The notes beneath the pieces were generated by a model. That model ran no database searches. It was not told the origin of the DNA and saw nothing but the letters and a program-made list of their open reading frames with translations. This document shows, piece after piece, positions 15,307 to 25,027 of a DNA stretch of 64,000 nt (the stretch's first letter is position 1; every line of letters starts with the position of its first letter). A program made the position numbers and the translations under genes. Source of the stretch: Paenibacillus tengchongensis (lineage in GTDB: Bacteria; Bacillota; Bacilli; Paenibacillales; Paenibacillaceae); assembly GCF_008973665.1 (NCBI RefSeq), contig NZ_WACP01000001.1:496001-560000 (forward strand). The letters are read 5' to 3'.

Positions 15307-16493
15307 CCGGCCGCCACATCCTTTCCGAGCATTTGGTGGAATACGGCTTCCACCTGGTCGCCTACATGCTGCCAGGTATACTTCTCCAGCACATGGTTCC
15401 GGCATTCCTCACGGCTCGGAAGCAGCTTGCGGTTACTGAGCATGTGAATGATGCCCTCAGCCATATCCTCGCTGCCGGAGCCCTTGAAGAGCAGGTCCGG
15501 ACGGAAGCCCTGCAGAATCTCCTTGTTCCCGCCTACCGGAGTCGCCATGACCGGCAACCCGCTGGACAGCGCTTCGACGGTAATCAGACCGAAGCCTTCA
15601 AGCGCCTGCGAGGGGACGACAAACATGTCGGCAGCCTGGTAATAGCTGGCCAGATCCTGGTCGGGAATGTAGCCGAGCAGCCTCACCTTATTCCCCAGGC
15701 CGTAATCGGCAATCTTCTCCTCCAGCTCGCCGCGCAGCGGACCTTTGCCGCCGATCAGCAGAATGGCGTTCGGGAAGCGCTCGGACACCTGCTTCCAGGC
15801 TTCCAGCAGCTGCAGCAGCCCCATCCGGTTCATCAGCCGCCGCACGGTAAGCACCGTAGTCGCACCCTCCGGCAGGTTCAGTGTCCGGCGGACTGCCAGC
15901 CGGTTGCTTGCCGGCACGAAGCGCTCCACATTGGCCGCGCCCGGAATCACGATAATCTTGTGCAGCGGTACCCCGTGCAGCCGGTGCAGCATATCGCGGA
16001 AGTACTCGCTCAGTACAATGAATTTATCCGCCAGCTTGTAAGCTTTATTCTCAATGGACTTGGCGATGGTCGTCTTGACCCTATGCTTGATGCCCTGCCC
16101 TTCAATCTTCATCTCTTCGTTCCATGGACCGTGGAAGGTCATGATAACGGGAATCCCCCGTTTCTTCGCCTCCAGCGCCGGCCCGACGCCGTAAGGGGCG
16201 AAGTGGGAATACAGGATATCGACCCGTCCGCTGCCGCTGCCCATCAGCTCCGCTGCTTTACGCTGGAAAGCGTCCTTGCGCTTCCAGATCGTCTCTTTGG
16301 GATCTCCGGCATTGTGAATGATCAGATCCTTCGGGGTAAGGGGCGTCTCCTGGCTGCAGATCAGCGCATCCACCCGGTTGCGCAAGGAGAGCTGCTCGCA
16401 GACATGCTTGAAGTACGTATTCAGCCCTCCCGGCTGCAGCGAAGGCCAGCTCAGGCCGGTCGTCATAATGTTGAGCCCGTCATTGTACGGCAT
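15300..16493 (-). CDS. GT4 glycosyltransferase
   Basis: 397 residues. N-terminal SLQPGGLNTYFKHVC and C-terminal ALEGFGLITVEALSSGLPV are GT4 hallmarks. The ATG lies inside the end of the upstream GT2 gene (14-bp overlap), so the genes are coupled. Cytoplasmic, assembling the EPS repeat unit. Confidence 0.88.
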   Translation of the reverse strand: MPYNDGLNIMTTGLSWPSLQPGGLNTYFKHVCEQLSLRNRVDALICSQETPLTPKDLIIHNAGDPKETIWKRKDAFQRKAAELMGSGSGRVDILYSHFAPYGVGPALEAKKRGIPVIMTFHGPWNEEMKIEGQGIKHRVKTTIAKSIENKAYKLADKFIVLSEYFRDMLHRLHGVPLHKIIVIPGAANVERFVPASNRLAVRRTLNLPEGATTVLTVRRLMNRMGLLQLLEAWKQVSERFPNAILLIGGKGPLRGELEEKIADYGLGNKVRLLGYIPDQDLASYYQAADMFVVPSQALEGFGLITVEALSSGLPVMATPVGGNKEILQGFRPDLLFKGSGSEDMAEGIIHMLSNRKLLPSREECRNHVLEKYTWQHVGDQVEAVFHQMLGKDVAAGC

Positions 16494-17334
16494 AGCTCTG
16501 CTCCCCCTTCTTTCCCTTCTCGGCCTGGCCCAGCGCGTTATGCTGTGCCAGCTTGCCGGAGCTGGTCAATTCGTAATGCTTGAAGCCGACCATGAATTCG
16601 TACATCACCCAGAACACGGATACCGCGAAGCCCGCGATGCCTTTCTTGAATAAGCCGTGCAGGAAATATTTCTGCAGAAACCGCGCCGGCGGCCGCAGCA
16701 GCAGATTGCGCAGCTTGAACGGCTTGCCGCTGGCATAGGCGCTTTGCGCCTCCAGATCGGTGTATTTGTTGAAACGGTTGACGTGGTCATTGATGCTACG
16801 GAAGCCCTGATGCCAGAGCACGCCGTTCAGCTTCTCCGTGCGCTCCTCCGACACTTCCGGCATCTCATGCACCAGAGAGTTGCGGATACCGTATTCCTTG
16901 CGGTTATACAGCCGCACCAGGTATTCGCCCTTATCGAGCCACCGGCCGAGAAAGTCGCCGATGCGGTACAGCGAATAGGCGATCGTAGCATCGGTTAAGC
17001 CCGGTTTGCGCCGCAGGATATCCTGCGCAAGCTCTTCACTGACCACCTCGTCGGTGTCAATCAGGAAGACCCAGTCATGGACGGCGCGTTCCACCCCGAA
17101 TTCTCTTTGCTTCGCGTAGCCGGGCCACGGGTTGACGAAGACCCGGCAGCCGAGTCTCTCGGACAGCTCTACCGTCCCGTCCTTACTGCCCCCGTCAATT
17201 ACCACCACCTCATCGGCGAAGAGACGGCAGGACTCGATGGCTTTGGCAATCCGCACTTCGTCGTCCTGTGCAATGATGACGGCCGAGACCGGATAACTGC
17301 CCGGTCCGCCAAGCACGCTGGTCACTGAATCCAT
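16480..17334 (-). CDS. GT2 glycosyltransferase
   Basis: 284 residues. GT-A fold: VSAVIIAQDDEVRIAKAIES, DGGSKDGT and LIDTDEVVSEEL (the metal-binding D-x-D region) in the first 110 residues. The C-terminal third has a weakly hydrophobic helix (about 245-265) that may contact the membrane. It has a strong AAAGGAGG site and sits between the flippase and the GT4 genes. Confidence 0.87.
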   Translation of the reverse strand: MDSVTSVLGGPGSYPVSAVIIAQDDEVRIAKAIESCRLFADEVVVIDGGSKDGTVELSERLGCRVFVNPWPGYAKQREFGVERAVHDWVFLIDTDEVVSEELAQDILRRKPGLTDATIAYSLYRIGDFLGRWLDKGEYLVRLYNRKEYGIRNSLVHEMPEVSEERTEKLNGVLWHQGFRSINDHVNRFNKYTDLEAQSAYASGKPFKLRNLLLRPPARFLQKYFLHGLFKKGIAGFAVSVFWVMYEFMVGFKHYELTSSGKLAQHNALGQAEKGKKGEQSYAVQ

Positions 17335-17361
17335 GAAGGTTTCCTCCTTTGGTTGTTTGGC

Positions 17362-18741
17362 TTATCCATCCGCCGGTTTCTTGCGGATATAAGAATTCAT
17401 TGTCGTCTTCATCCACTGAATGTCGCTTCCGGTGATCAGCAGCCGGGGCAGCTTCACCTTCAGGCCGAATCTGATATTCAGGATAATGAACAGAAAGCGC
17501 AGGCTTCCCGACAGAAGCATGGCCAGACCGGCTCCGAACAGCCCGTATTCCGGCACAAGCACGAACAGGAGCGGCACGACCAGAGCGAGGCCCACGCCCT
17601 GGAGAATCGATACGAATTTCGGCTTGCCGAGCGCCATGAACATCTGGGCCAGAATCAGCGTTCCCCCGCTGATCGTTACTTCCAGCAGCAGCAGGCGGAA
17701 CACGGTCAATGCAGTGTTAAACTCCTTGCCATACAGCAGCGGAATGATTAACGGAGCGATCAGCATGAGGAGCAGCGAGCCGAGCAGTGTAACGGTGGTG
17801 CTGATCCGGAAAGCCCTGAAGGTCAGGGCAATGCATTCCTCTTTGGACAGCTCGGAGGCTTTCGGGAAGAGCACCACCTTCACCGAGTTGGAGAAGAAAT
17901 TGACCATCCGGGAAAGGCTTACCGCTACGGCGTACAAGCCGAGATCAGCCGGCCGCAGCAGGGCGGCAATGAGGATCTGGTCGATGTAGGTCGTGAACTG
18001 GCCGAGCAGGTCGTTGCCGTAGGAGCCGAACCCGTAGGTAATCAGCCGTTTGAAGTTCAGGTAAGTGTCCTTCATCTTCACCCGGTACGTGCGCAGCAGC
18101 GATACCGTATTCGCGATGAACAGCGGCATGGCCGGCAGCAGATACGCCAGCGCTGTGGTATACGGCGTGATCGCATCCAGCAGGATCAGGATGCCGATCG
18201 CCGCCAGTGTCAGCAGCGGCACCAGATACCGGATCAGGTTGAACTTGCTGTAATCGCCGCGGAACTGAAAGGCGGCATTGTTGATCTGCGAAATCACCAC
18301 CAGCGGGCAGAGCACCATCGACCACTGGGCGAACAAGACTACCTGGGGGCTGAAGGAGTCCAGCCAGTAAGGCAGCACCACCACGCCGATTACCGTGGCC
18401 AGAATGCCGAAGCCGATGCCGAGCAGCAGCGCGAGGCGGTACAGTACCCCGGCATCGTCCGGATTTTTCTTGGCATTGTAGATCAGCGCCGATGGAATGC
18501 CGAAGCTGAGGCTGAACGCCAGAAACTGTGACCAGTTCACCATCGCGGTCTGTTCGCCGCGTCCCGTCGGGCCTAAGTACCTTGCGGTCAGAACCCCGGT
18601 CAGCATATTGACCAGCAGGATAAGGATGCTGACGATCATTGTTTTGACGGCGGCCGAGCTGTTGTTGCGGCTCTTCGTAAACCGCTTGACCGTTGACCAG
18701 ACCGAGTTAGCCGGTGGTGATTTCGCGTTCAACTGCTGCAT
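17362..18741 (-). CDS. Polysaccharide flippase (Wzx-like)
   Basis: 459 residues with about 12-14 hydrophobic helices and the N-terminal pattern of the polysaccharide transport (MOP/Wzx) superfamily (LTGVLTARYLGPTGRGEQ). It would flip the undecaprenyl-linked repeat unit to the outer face of the membrane. Its start overlaps the end of the O-antigen-ligase-like gene by 35 bp. Confidence 0.88.
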   Translation of the reverse strand: MQQLNAKSPPANSVWSTVKRFTKSRNNSSAAVKTMIVSILILLVNMLTGVLTARYLGPTGRGEQTAMVNWSQFLAFSLSFGIPSALIYNAKKNPDDAGVLYRLALLLGIGFGILATVIGVVVLPYWLDSFSPQVVLFAQWSMVLCPLVVISQINNAAFQFRGDYSKFNLIRYLVPLLTLAAIGILILLDAITPYTTALAYLLPAMPLFIANTVSLLRTYRVKMKDTYLNFKRLITYGFGSYGNDLLGQFTTYIDQILIAALLRPADLGLYAVAVSLSRMVNFFSNSVKVVLFPKASELSKEECIALTFRAFRISTTVTLLGSLLLMLIAPLIIPLLYGKEFNTALTVFRLLLLEVTISGGTLILAQMFMALGKPKFVSILQGVGLALVVPLLFVLVPEYGLFGAGLAMLLSGSLRFLFIILNIRFGLKVKLPRLLITGSDIQWMKTTMNSYIRKKPADG

Positions 18742-20200
18742 ACGGTATTCCCTTCTTTCTGCTCTCTATCATCTCTTTGGCGCCGAGGCCGAGGCCGATC
18801 AGCATCCAAATCAGGTACCCCTTCAGTCCGGGAAAGCCGTTGTCTGACAGCAGGCTGACGATGGCGCCCATCCAGGCGGCCAGCGCCAGCCGGGCATAAG
18901 GCTGCAGATTGCCTCGACTGGTGACTTTGCCGAGAATTTGTTTGCCGACTGCACCCAGCGCACCGAAGAAGAACAGGCCGCCCAGTACGCCGAAGGTCAG
19001 CAGCAGCGCAATTACGCCGTTGTCCATAACGCCGTATTCGCCAAGCTCTCCCCCGTTACCGAGCTTGGTGCTCTGGCCAACGCTGCCGATGCCCTGGCCG
19101 ACAGGATTCGCGGCCACCATCGGGAGCATGTTCTGCCACAAGACCAGGCGCTCGTTGTAGGAATGGTCCTCCGACACCGACGTCAGCGTCTCCATCCGCG
19201 CTACCAGTCCTTCAGCCCCTGGCAGCTTGGGAACCATCCAGAAGAGCGCAGCAGCGACAACGCCGAGCTGCAGCAGCATCTTCCATTTACCTTTGGATGG
19301 CGATGTGGCGATGTAGACCAGCAGCATGACCAGCATGACCAGCCAGGCGGAGCGGACCAGTGTGGTCAAGAGACAGATTACCACGAGCAGAACACCGGCC
19401 CAGCTGAGCGTGCCCCGCCATTTCTTCTCCAGAATCATCGGCACCAGTGCGAAGACCAGGAAGGCCGCAGCCGGTCCCGGAGAATTCAGGGTGGAGAATA
19501 CCCGGACCTCCAGCGGATACGGCGTTCCGATCGACATCATATCGGCGTTGCGCATCCAGAAGGCGTCCCAAGGCGGAACCGTCAAATACTGGATGATGCC
19601 GTAGATGGACACCAGCACGGCGATATTGGCAAAGATATACAGCAGCCGGTCGATATCCCTCGCGCTGTACCGGATCACCGCAAAGAACGGAATCAGCAGC
19701 AGCGGAACGATATAGTTCGCCAGATCGTACACCGAGCCTACACCATTCTTGGCCAGCCCGATGAGCGCTCCGTAGGCAAGTGCAACTCCAAACAGCACGA
19801 TGATCCGGACATACGATTTGCGGATGCGGTGAATCTCCTTCAGCACGGGTATGGCCAGTGTCGCCCCCGTCAATAGCGGGGCCAGACTGAGCAGCGATAC
19901 CGAATGGTAGACTCCCTCGGACCAGTCGGCGATCCGCCGCAGCTCCGGGGCCACCGCCCAGATCAGGAGTGTGTACGGAATCAGCCCCTTCGGCTTCAGC
20001 AGCGCCAGCAGCAGGGCCGGAAACAGCAGCCCGGCGAGTATGATGCCCTGCAGGCTGTCAGAATCGCTGAGCTGGGCGCTCGCAAAGCCGATGATCAGCG
20101 GCAAAGCCAGCCCGGCAGCACATGTTGCGGTCATGATCCCGGCCGACTTCAGCGAAGATCGGTTCGGCAGCGTCAGGCTGCCCTCATTCTTGGCTTTCAT
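18707..20200 (-). CDS. O-antigen ligase/polymerase-like membrane protein (Wzy candidate 1)
   Basis: 497 residues and about 11-12 membrane segments, with a large extracytoplasmic loop after the middle of the protein (about residues 310-390), the layout of the O-antigen ligase/Wzy superfamily. A conserved-looking SVGQS...NGVIALLLTFGVLGG segment precedes the last helices. The ribosome binding site is GGAGGG. It is one of two such proteins in the operon; one is probably the polymerase and the other may ligate or transfer the chain. Confidence 0.82.
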   Translation of the reverse strand: MKAKNEGSLTLPNRSSLKSAGIMTATCAAGLALPLIIGFASAQLSDSDSLQGIILAGLLFPALLLALLKPKGLIPYTLLIWAVAPELRRIADWSEGVYHSVSLLSLAPLLTGATLAIPVLKEIHRIRKSYVRIIVLFGVALAYGALIGLAKNGVGSVYDLANYIVPLLLIPFFAVIRYSARDIDRLLYIFANIAVLVSIYGIIQYLTVPPWDAFWMRNADMMSIGTPYPLEVRVFSTLNSPGPAAAFLVFALVPMILEKKWRGTLSWAGVLLVVICLLTTLVRSAWLVMLVMLLVYIATSPSKGKWKMLLQLGVVAAALFWMVPKLPGAEGLVARMETLTSVSEDHSYNERLVLWQNMLPMVAANPVGQGIGSVGQSTKLGNGGELGEYGVMDNGVIALLLTFGVLGGLFFFGALGAVGKQILGKVTSRGNLQPYARLALAAWMGAIVSLLSDNGFPGLKGYLIWMLIGLGLGAKEMIESRKKGIPYAAVEREITTG

Positions 20201-20247
20201 CTTTATCCCTCCACTCCGACAGCACGGCCATCACCTGTTGCTAATCG

Positions 20248-21021
20248 TTATTCCAGACTGCCCTTCTTAAGCCGTTCTTTTTTCCGCAATTCTTTCAAGA
20301 GCAGGATCAGGAACTGGGCGTCGTCGACGAGATATCTCTTCCACAACCGGCCGGGCTCCTGGCTGAGCCGCCAGAACCACTCCAGACCGGTCCGCTGCAT
20401 GAAGTCAGGAGCCCGCTTCACCGAACCGGAGAGAAAATCAAACGTCGCACCCACACCGATGGAGATCGGCGCCTGGTAAGAGTTGTAATGCCGGTAGATC
20501 CACTTTTCCTGCTTCGGCGCTCCTACACCCACGAACACGATGTCGGGCCTGCTTTCATTCAGCATCTCGATGATCCGCTTGTTCTCTTCTTCGTTGTGTT
20601 CGAAGCCGTAGGAGGGAGAATAGCAGCCGACAATGTTCATATCCGGGTAGGAGGCCTTGAGGTTCTTGGTTGCCTTCTCGGGCACACCTTCCGCTGAACC
20701 GAGAAAGAACAGCCGGTAGTTGCGCTCTTCGAAGGCGTCGCCGAGGCGGCTGAAGAGATCGGCGCCGGACACTTTCTGCTTCAGCGGTTTGCCGAGCATC
20801 TTCGAGGCCCAGATCAGCGGCATGCCGTCCGCCACTACCGCACCGGCCTGGGAATAGACCGTCTGGAACTCTTTGTCCTTGCGCAGCTTGATCACATGAT
20901 CGACATTGCAGGTCAGGATATAGGATTGCGTCCTTTCCTTGATCGTTTTGTCGATGTAGTCAAGCAGATCCATGAAATCATAGTTATTAAAGTTGACATC
21001 GAACATGTTCACTTGGTTCAT
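20248..21021 (-). CDS. WecG/TagA/CpsF-family glycosyltransferase (GT26)
   Basis: 257 residues. It contains ADGMPLIWASKMLGKPLKQKVSGADLF in two adjoining parts (VADGMPLIWASK; QKVSGADLF) and GVGAPKQEKW, the family signatures. Known members add N-acetylmannosamine or its uronate to a lipid-linked acceptor in wall polymers or antigens. The start overlaps the stop of the upstream membrane protein (ATGA-type). Confidence 0.9.
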   Translation of the reverse strand: MNQVNMFDVNFNNYDFMDLLDYIDKTIKERTQSYILTCNVDHVIKLRKDKEFQTVYSQAGAVVADGMPLIWASKMLGKPLKQKVSGADLFSRLGDAFEERNYRLFFLGSAEGVPEKATKNLKASYPDMNIVGCYSPSYGFEHNEEENKRIIEMLNESRPDIVFVGVGAPKQEKWIYRHYNSYQAPISIGVGATFDFLSGSVKRAPDFMQRTGLEWFWRLSQEPGRLWKRYLVDDAQFLILLLKELRKKERLKKGSLE

Positions 21022-22364
21022 CGTATCACTTCTTTTTGAGGAGAATCGGCCCGCTGTGAAGATCGATACAAACAGTTCAGGTACCAGCAGAACGGAATAA
21101 TGGATTGGACCGTCGACAGCGTGTTATCAGAAAACGAATAGATCAGGAACGCTGCTATAAACAGCAAATAATAGGGTTTGGCCGGCGGCGCCAACACTTT
21201 ATAGACCAGAACAAACACGGCAATCAGGGATATAAACAGCAGCACGGCGCCGATATATCCACCGTCGAAGTAGAACCGGATGTATTCGTTGTGCGGAACT
21301 ACAAAGCCCTTGTACAGGCTTCCGTCATTCGCAACGGTTACCGCTCCTAAGCCTCTGCCCGCCAGCGGCGAGCCTTCCGCTTTATTCAGGAAATACTCCC
21401 AGGCCTCCGAACGGCCCGACAGGTCTACTGCCGTGTCCGTAGTCCGCTCGAAGGAGCGTTTCATAAGATTATCCATTTGCAGGTACACAGCCGCTCCCAG
21501 CAGGATGGCCGATCCCAGCAGGGGGATCAGATACAGCGACTTTCCCTTCAGGTACTGGCGGGAAATATCGTAGAAATAGTACAGCACCATCAGAACCAGC
21601 GCCAGCATAGGGCCGCGCGTTCCTGTCGCGATCAGAATCAGGAAATTGACTGCCAGCATGGTGTAGAAAAAGCGGATATGCTGCGGGCTGCGCTTGATTT
21701 CGATAAACGAAATGGCTACGCCCATAAAGGCCAGCATCGCCAGATGTGCCGGAATGTTGGCGCCCTGCAGCCGCACCGCACCCGTAAACTCTACAGCCAG
21801 GAAGCTGTGCAGATGAGCCGCCTGCATCACCACTCCGGCCAGCACGCTGACGAGCGGCAACAGGGCAATAATGCGGATCTGCTTCTCGGCCACTTCCTTC
21901 TTCCAGTTGACCAGGAGAAAGAAGAACGGCAGCGACAGGCCGATGAAGGCTTTGACGGCAATCGATGCGCTCATCTCCGGCAGCCAGATCGAGAGGGTGA
22001 AGGTGATAAACACCAGCGCGACCATCGCCCACAAGGGCGGGCTAAGCTTGAACTTCAGGCCGTTGACCAGTATGCACGGCACCAGCAGCATCAGAATGAC
22101 CAGCTTGTAGAGCGAAAGAATCTCGACACCGAACATGCTGCCGCTGTACAAGAAGTTGATGGATATGGCCGTGGTCAGCAGAACGAAGTAACTGATCAGC
22201 TCCGGCCGCGAGATGGAGACGACTAGCAGCAGGATCAGAAGCGCCACCGCCACCGCAATGACCGGCTGAAAAATGACCGCTGCCCCTAGAAACAATGCGG
22301 AGAGCAGGTAGAGCATTCCGTATGGCACAACACTTAATTTGGAGCCCCACTGAAAATTGGTCAT
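21018..22364 (-). CDS. O-antigen ligase/polymerase-like membrane protein (Wzy candidate 2)
   Basis: 448 residues with about 12 membrane helices. The periplasmic-type loop with SGRSEAWEYFLNKAEGSPLAG and the following GRGLG...PHNEYIRFYFDGG is the classic Wzy_C motif (R-x3-W ... H-N). It therefore looks like the better candidate for the true polymerase or ligase. GAGGG precedes the ATG by six bases. Confidence 0.87.
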   Translation of the reverse strand: MTNFQWGSKLSVVPYGMLYLLSALFLGAAVIFQPVIAVAVALLILLLVVSISRPELISYFVLLTTAISINFLYSGSMFGVEILSLYKLVILMLLVPCILVNGLKFKLSPPLWAMVALVFITFTLSIWLPEMSASIAVKAFIGLSLPFFFLLVNWKKEVAEKQIRIIALLPLVSVLAGVVMQAAHLHSFLAVEFTGAVRLQGANIPAHLAMLAFMGVAISFIEIKRSPQHIRFFYTMLAVNFLILIATGTRGPMLALVLMVLYYFYDISRQYLKGKSLYLIPLLGSAILLGAAVYLQMDNLMKRSFERTTDTAVDLSGRSEAWEYFLNKAEGSPLAGRGLGAVTVANDGSLYKGFVVPHNEYIRFYFDGGYIGAVLLFISLIAVFVLVYKVLAPPAKPYYLLFIAAFLIYSFSDNTLSTVQSIIPFCWYLNCLYRSSQRADSPQKEVIR

Positions 22365-22373
22365 TGTCTTCCC

Positions 22374-23309
22374 TCACCCCGCTGCAGATTCCCTCTTCCG
22401 GTTCCAGACCATATGAAGCGTTCCGCGGATGCTTTCCAGCCGGCACCGGTTCAATAGCTTCCTGCCCTGGCTGCGGGAGAGCACCGAATCGGCCGCAATG
22501 TAGACTGCTTTGGCCGCCGTCTTTCCGAGCAGAACCAGATGGCCCTTCACACCTTCGCTTTTCATGGCATTCGAGATGCCCTGGCTGTAATACCGTTTCA
22601 TAATCCAGTCTTCCGTCAGCCGGCTCGCCGGCACGAAATGATCCACCGCCATCTGCGGATGGTATAGGATCTGATGCCCCTGCCGCCGGATTTGCTCGAA
22701 CAGCCACGTCTCTTCACCGGAGAGCAGCGAATTGCCCTTTCTCCCGAGCTCCAGCGGAAACAGGCTGATATCGAATACGAGCTTGCGCATGGCCATATTG
22801 GCCCCGCAGGGATGGAGTCCCTTCGGGTATTCCTTGATGCGGCTGCCGAGATCGACAATCGTATAAGGAAGTTCAAACGGCTTGATCAGCCAATCCGGCC
22901 GTTTGCTTTCAAAGATAGGGGCGATCTTGCCGCCCATGGCCATCACTTCCGGCCGCTGGGCAAAACTCTCGATGATCGTCGGAATCCATTCCTGGCACGG
23001 AATGGCATCGTCGTCGAGAAAGGCGATAATCGGCGATCTGGAAGCGAGGATTCCCGAGTTCCGGGCCGCCGATAATCCTTGCACCGGCTCCAGCATATAG
23101 CGGATATCCATCTCCGCACCGTGAGCGGCAATAAAGCTCTTGATGACTGCCGCCGTTTCATCCGTGGAGAGATTATCCACCACGATGATCTCCGCCTGGT
23201 CCAAAGCCTCCAGCGGCAAAAGCGATTGAAGTGTCTTAAGCAGTAAAGCCGATCTGTTATAAGTGCAGATAATTATGGAAATCTTAGGAGCGTCTCCGTA
23301 TTCAAGCAT
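22374..23309 (-). CDS. GT2 glycosyltransferase
   Basis: 311 residues from ATG 23309, where AGGTG has normal spacing (an ATG two codons upstream is too close). SIIICTYNRSALL, AARNSG and AFLDDDAIP are GT2 signatures with the D-x-D metal site. The C-terminal half carries a positively charged stretch but no convincing membrane helix. It extends the EPS repeat unit. Confidence 0.88.
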   Translation of the reverse strand: MLEYGDAPKISIIICTYNRSALLLKTLQSLLPLEALDQAEIIVVDNLSTDETAAVIKSFIAAHGAEMDIRYMLEPVQGLSAARNSGILASRSPIIAFLDDDAIPCQEWIPTIIESFAQRPEVMAMGGKIAPIFESKRPDWLIKPFELPYTIVDLGSRIKEYPKGLHPCGANMAMRKLVFDISLFPLELGRKGNSLLSGEETWLFEQIRRQGHQILYHPQMAVDHFVPASRLTEDWIMKRYYSQGISNAMKSEGVKGHLVLLGKTAAKAVYIAADSVLSRSQGRKLLNRCRLESIRGTLHMVWNRKRESAAG

Positions 23310-23334
23310 CGGCATTCACCTAATTCCCATATTT

Positions 23335-24024
23335 TTAATAAGCATTCTTGGAGCCGAGCAGCATGAGCGCAGTCTTGACGATGATCTTCAGATCCAGCAT
23401 CGTGCTGCGGATTTGAATGTAGGTCAGATCAAGCTGTACCATTTCGTCGAAGCCAACGCTGTTCCGCGCAGTCACCTGCCAGTATCCGGTGCAGCCCGGA
23501 GTCACCATCAGGCGCTGCTTGTCATATTCCGTGTACTGCGCCACCTCTTCAACGAGCGGAGGACGGGGGCCGACCAGACTCATATGGCCCATCAGCACGT
23601 TCCAGAGCTGAGGCAGTTCATCAATGCTCGTCTTGCGCAGGAATTTCCCGATCCGGGTAATGCGCGGATCATCCTTGATCTTGAACATCGCGCCGCTCAC
23701 TTCGTTGTAGGCGAGCAGATTCGCCTTCAGCTCTTCGGCATTGGATACCATCGATCTGAATTTATACATCGGGAACAGCTTCTCATCTTTACCCACCCGC
23801 ATTTGACGGAAGAACACCTTGCCTTTCGGATCCTCCAGCTTGATCAGGACGGCGACAAGAGCGAAGAGCGGCAGCAGCACGAGAAGGCCAAGCGCGGAGA
23901 AAAAGATATCGATGATCCGCTTGATCAGCAAGTAAGATTCCATTTCTTTACCTTCTTTGGCATGCAGCATGTACAGCTTCGGCAGGACGGCCTCATAGTC
24001 TTCCGGCAGTTTTTGCATGCTCAT
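23335..24024 (-). CDS. Priming sugar-phosphate transferase (undecaprenyl-phosphate phosphoglycosyl transferase)
   Basis: 229 residues. One hydrophobic re-entrant helix (about 33-55) is followed by the catalytic domain with KFRSMV, RKTSIDELPQLWNVL (the Asp-Glu pair), SLVGPRPP and PGCTGYWQV. This is the small monotopic PGT family (WbaP/EpsL type), which starts the EPS unit by moving a sugar-1-phosphate onto undecaprenyl phosphate. Confidence 0.93.
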   Translation of the reverse strand: MSMQKLPEDYEAVLPKLYMLHAKEGKEMESYLLIKRIIDIFFSALGLLVLLPLFALVAVLIKLEDPKGKVFFRQMRVGKDEKLFPMYKFRSMVSNAEELKANLLAYNEVSGAMFKIKDDPRITRIGKFLRKTSIDELPQLWNVLMGHMSLVGPRPPLVEEVAQYTEYDKQRLMVTPGCTGYWQVTARNSVGFDEMVQLDLTYIQIRSTMLDLKIIVKTALMLLGSKNAY

Positions 24025-24060
24025 TTCTTCTCATTCCTCCTAAATCAAGTTTTTTCAGTT

Positions 24061-24951
24061 TCAACTGCTAAGTGTGGTTTGTCCCGCTTTGCTGAGCCAT
24101 TCCGCCATGGCATCCATCACCGGATAGCGCAAGTCATCGCTTTGCAGGGCAAACTCCAGAGTTGTCAGGATATAACCGAGGCGTTCACCGACATCGTACC
24201 TTGTTCCATCGAAGTTGTAGGCGTAGACGCGTTCACTTTGATTCAGCTTTTGAATCGCATCGGTCAGCTGGATTTCACCGCCGGCGCCTTTTTCCTGCAG
24301 GTCGAGGTACTTGAAAATCTTCGGAGTGAACACGTACCGGCCCATGATGGCCAGGTTCGACGGCGCTGTACCCAGCGGCGGCTTCTCCACGAAATTCTGC
24401 ACCCGGTACAGGCGTCCATCCTGCAGGTCGGGTTCAATAATGCCGTAACGGTTGGTGAATTCATCCGGAATCTCCTGCACACCGATGACCGAATTCTGCG
24501 TTTCCTCGTACTGGTCGATCAGCTGCTTCAGGCAAGGCACCTTGCCAGTGACGATATCATCGCCGAGCATGACGCCGAACGGCTCGTCTCCGATAAAGCG
24601 TCTGGCGCACCATACGGCGTGGCCGAGGCCCTTTGGTTCTTTCTGCCGGATATAGTGAATTTCTACCTTCGAGGAACGCTGCACCTCTTTCAGAAGTTCC
24701 AGCTTACCGTCCTCCAGCAGCCGGGATTCCAGCTCGAACGCATTGTCGAAGTGGTCCTCAATGGCCCGTTTGCCTTTACCGGTAACGATGATAATGTCCT
24801 CGATGCCGGAAGCGATCGCTTCTTCCACGATGTATTGAATGGTCGGCTTGTTGATGATTGGAAGCATTTCCTTCGGCATCGCCTTTGTCGCAGGCAGGAA
24901 GCGCGTTCCCAGACCTGCTGCCGGAATGATAACCTTCTTGACCTTTTTCAT
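24061..24951 (-). CDS. galU: UTP-glucose-1-phosphate uridylyltransferase
   Basis: 296 residues, typical length. N-terminal [20 protein letters not shown] is the nucleotide-binding signature, with VEKP and the PYGVAEA-equivalent region further on. It makes UDP-glucose, the substrate of the Ugd encoded downstream and a probable EPS donor. ATG with AGGAGG upstream. It lies between the kinase gene and the priming transferase. Confidence 0.93.
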   Translation of the reverse strand: MKKVKKVIIPAAGLGTRFLPATKAMPKEMLPIINKPTIQYIVEEAIASGIEDIIIVTGKGKRAIEDHFDNAFELESRLLEDGKLELLKEVQRSSKVEIHYIRQKEPKGLGHAVWCARRFIGDEPFGVMLGDDIVTGKVPCLKQLIDQYEETQNSVIGVQEIPDEFTNRYGIIEPDLQDGRLYRVQNFVEKPPLGTAPSNLAIMGRYVFTPKIFKYLDLQEKGAGGEIQLTDAIQKLNQSERVYAYNFDGTRYDVGERLGYILTTLEFALQSDDLRYPVMDAMAEWLSKAGQTTLSS

Positions 24952-25027
24952 CGCTACTACCTCCTGAAAGTGAAGTTTCTCTCCATCCCATCTTTTCTCT
25001 GTACAAAACAGCTGGCATAGACAATCT

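Noticed and set aside
24952..25027. EAR-type antitermination RNA as in the Bacillus eps operon
   Set aside because: The gap is only 76 nt and shows none of its conserved segments.
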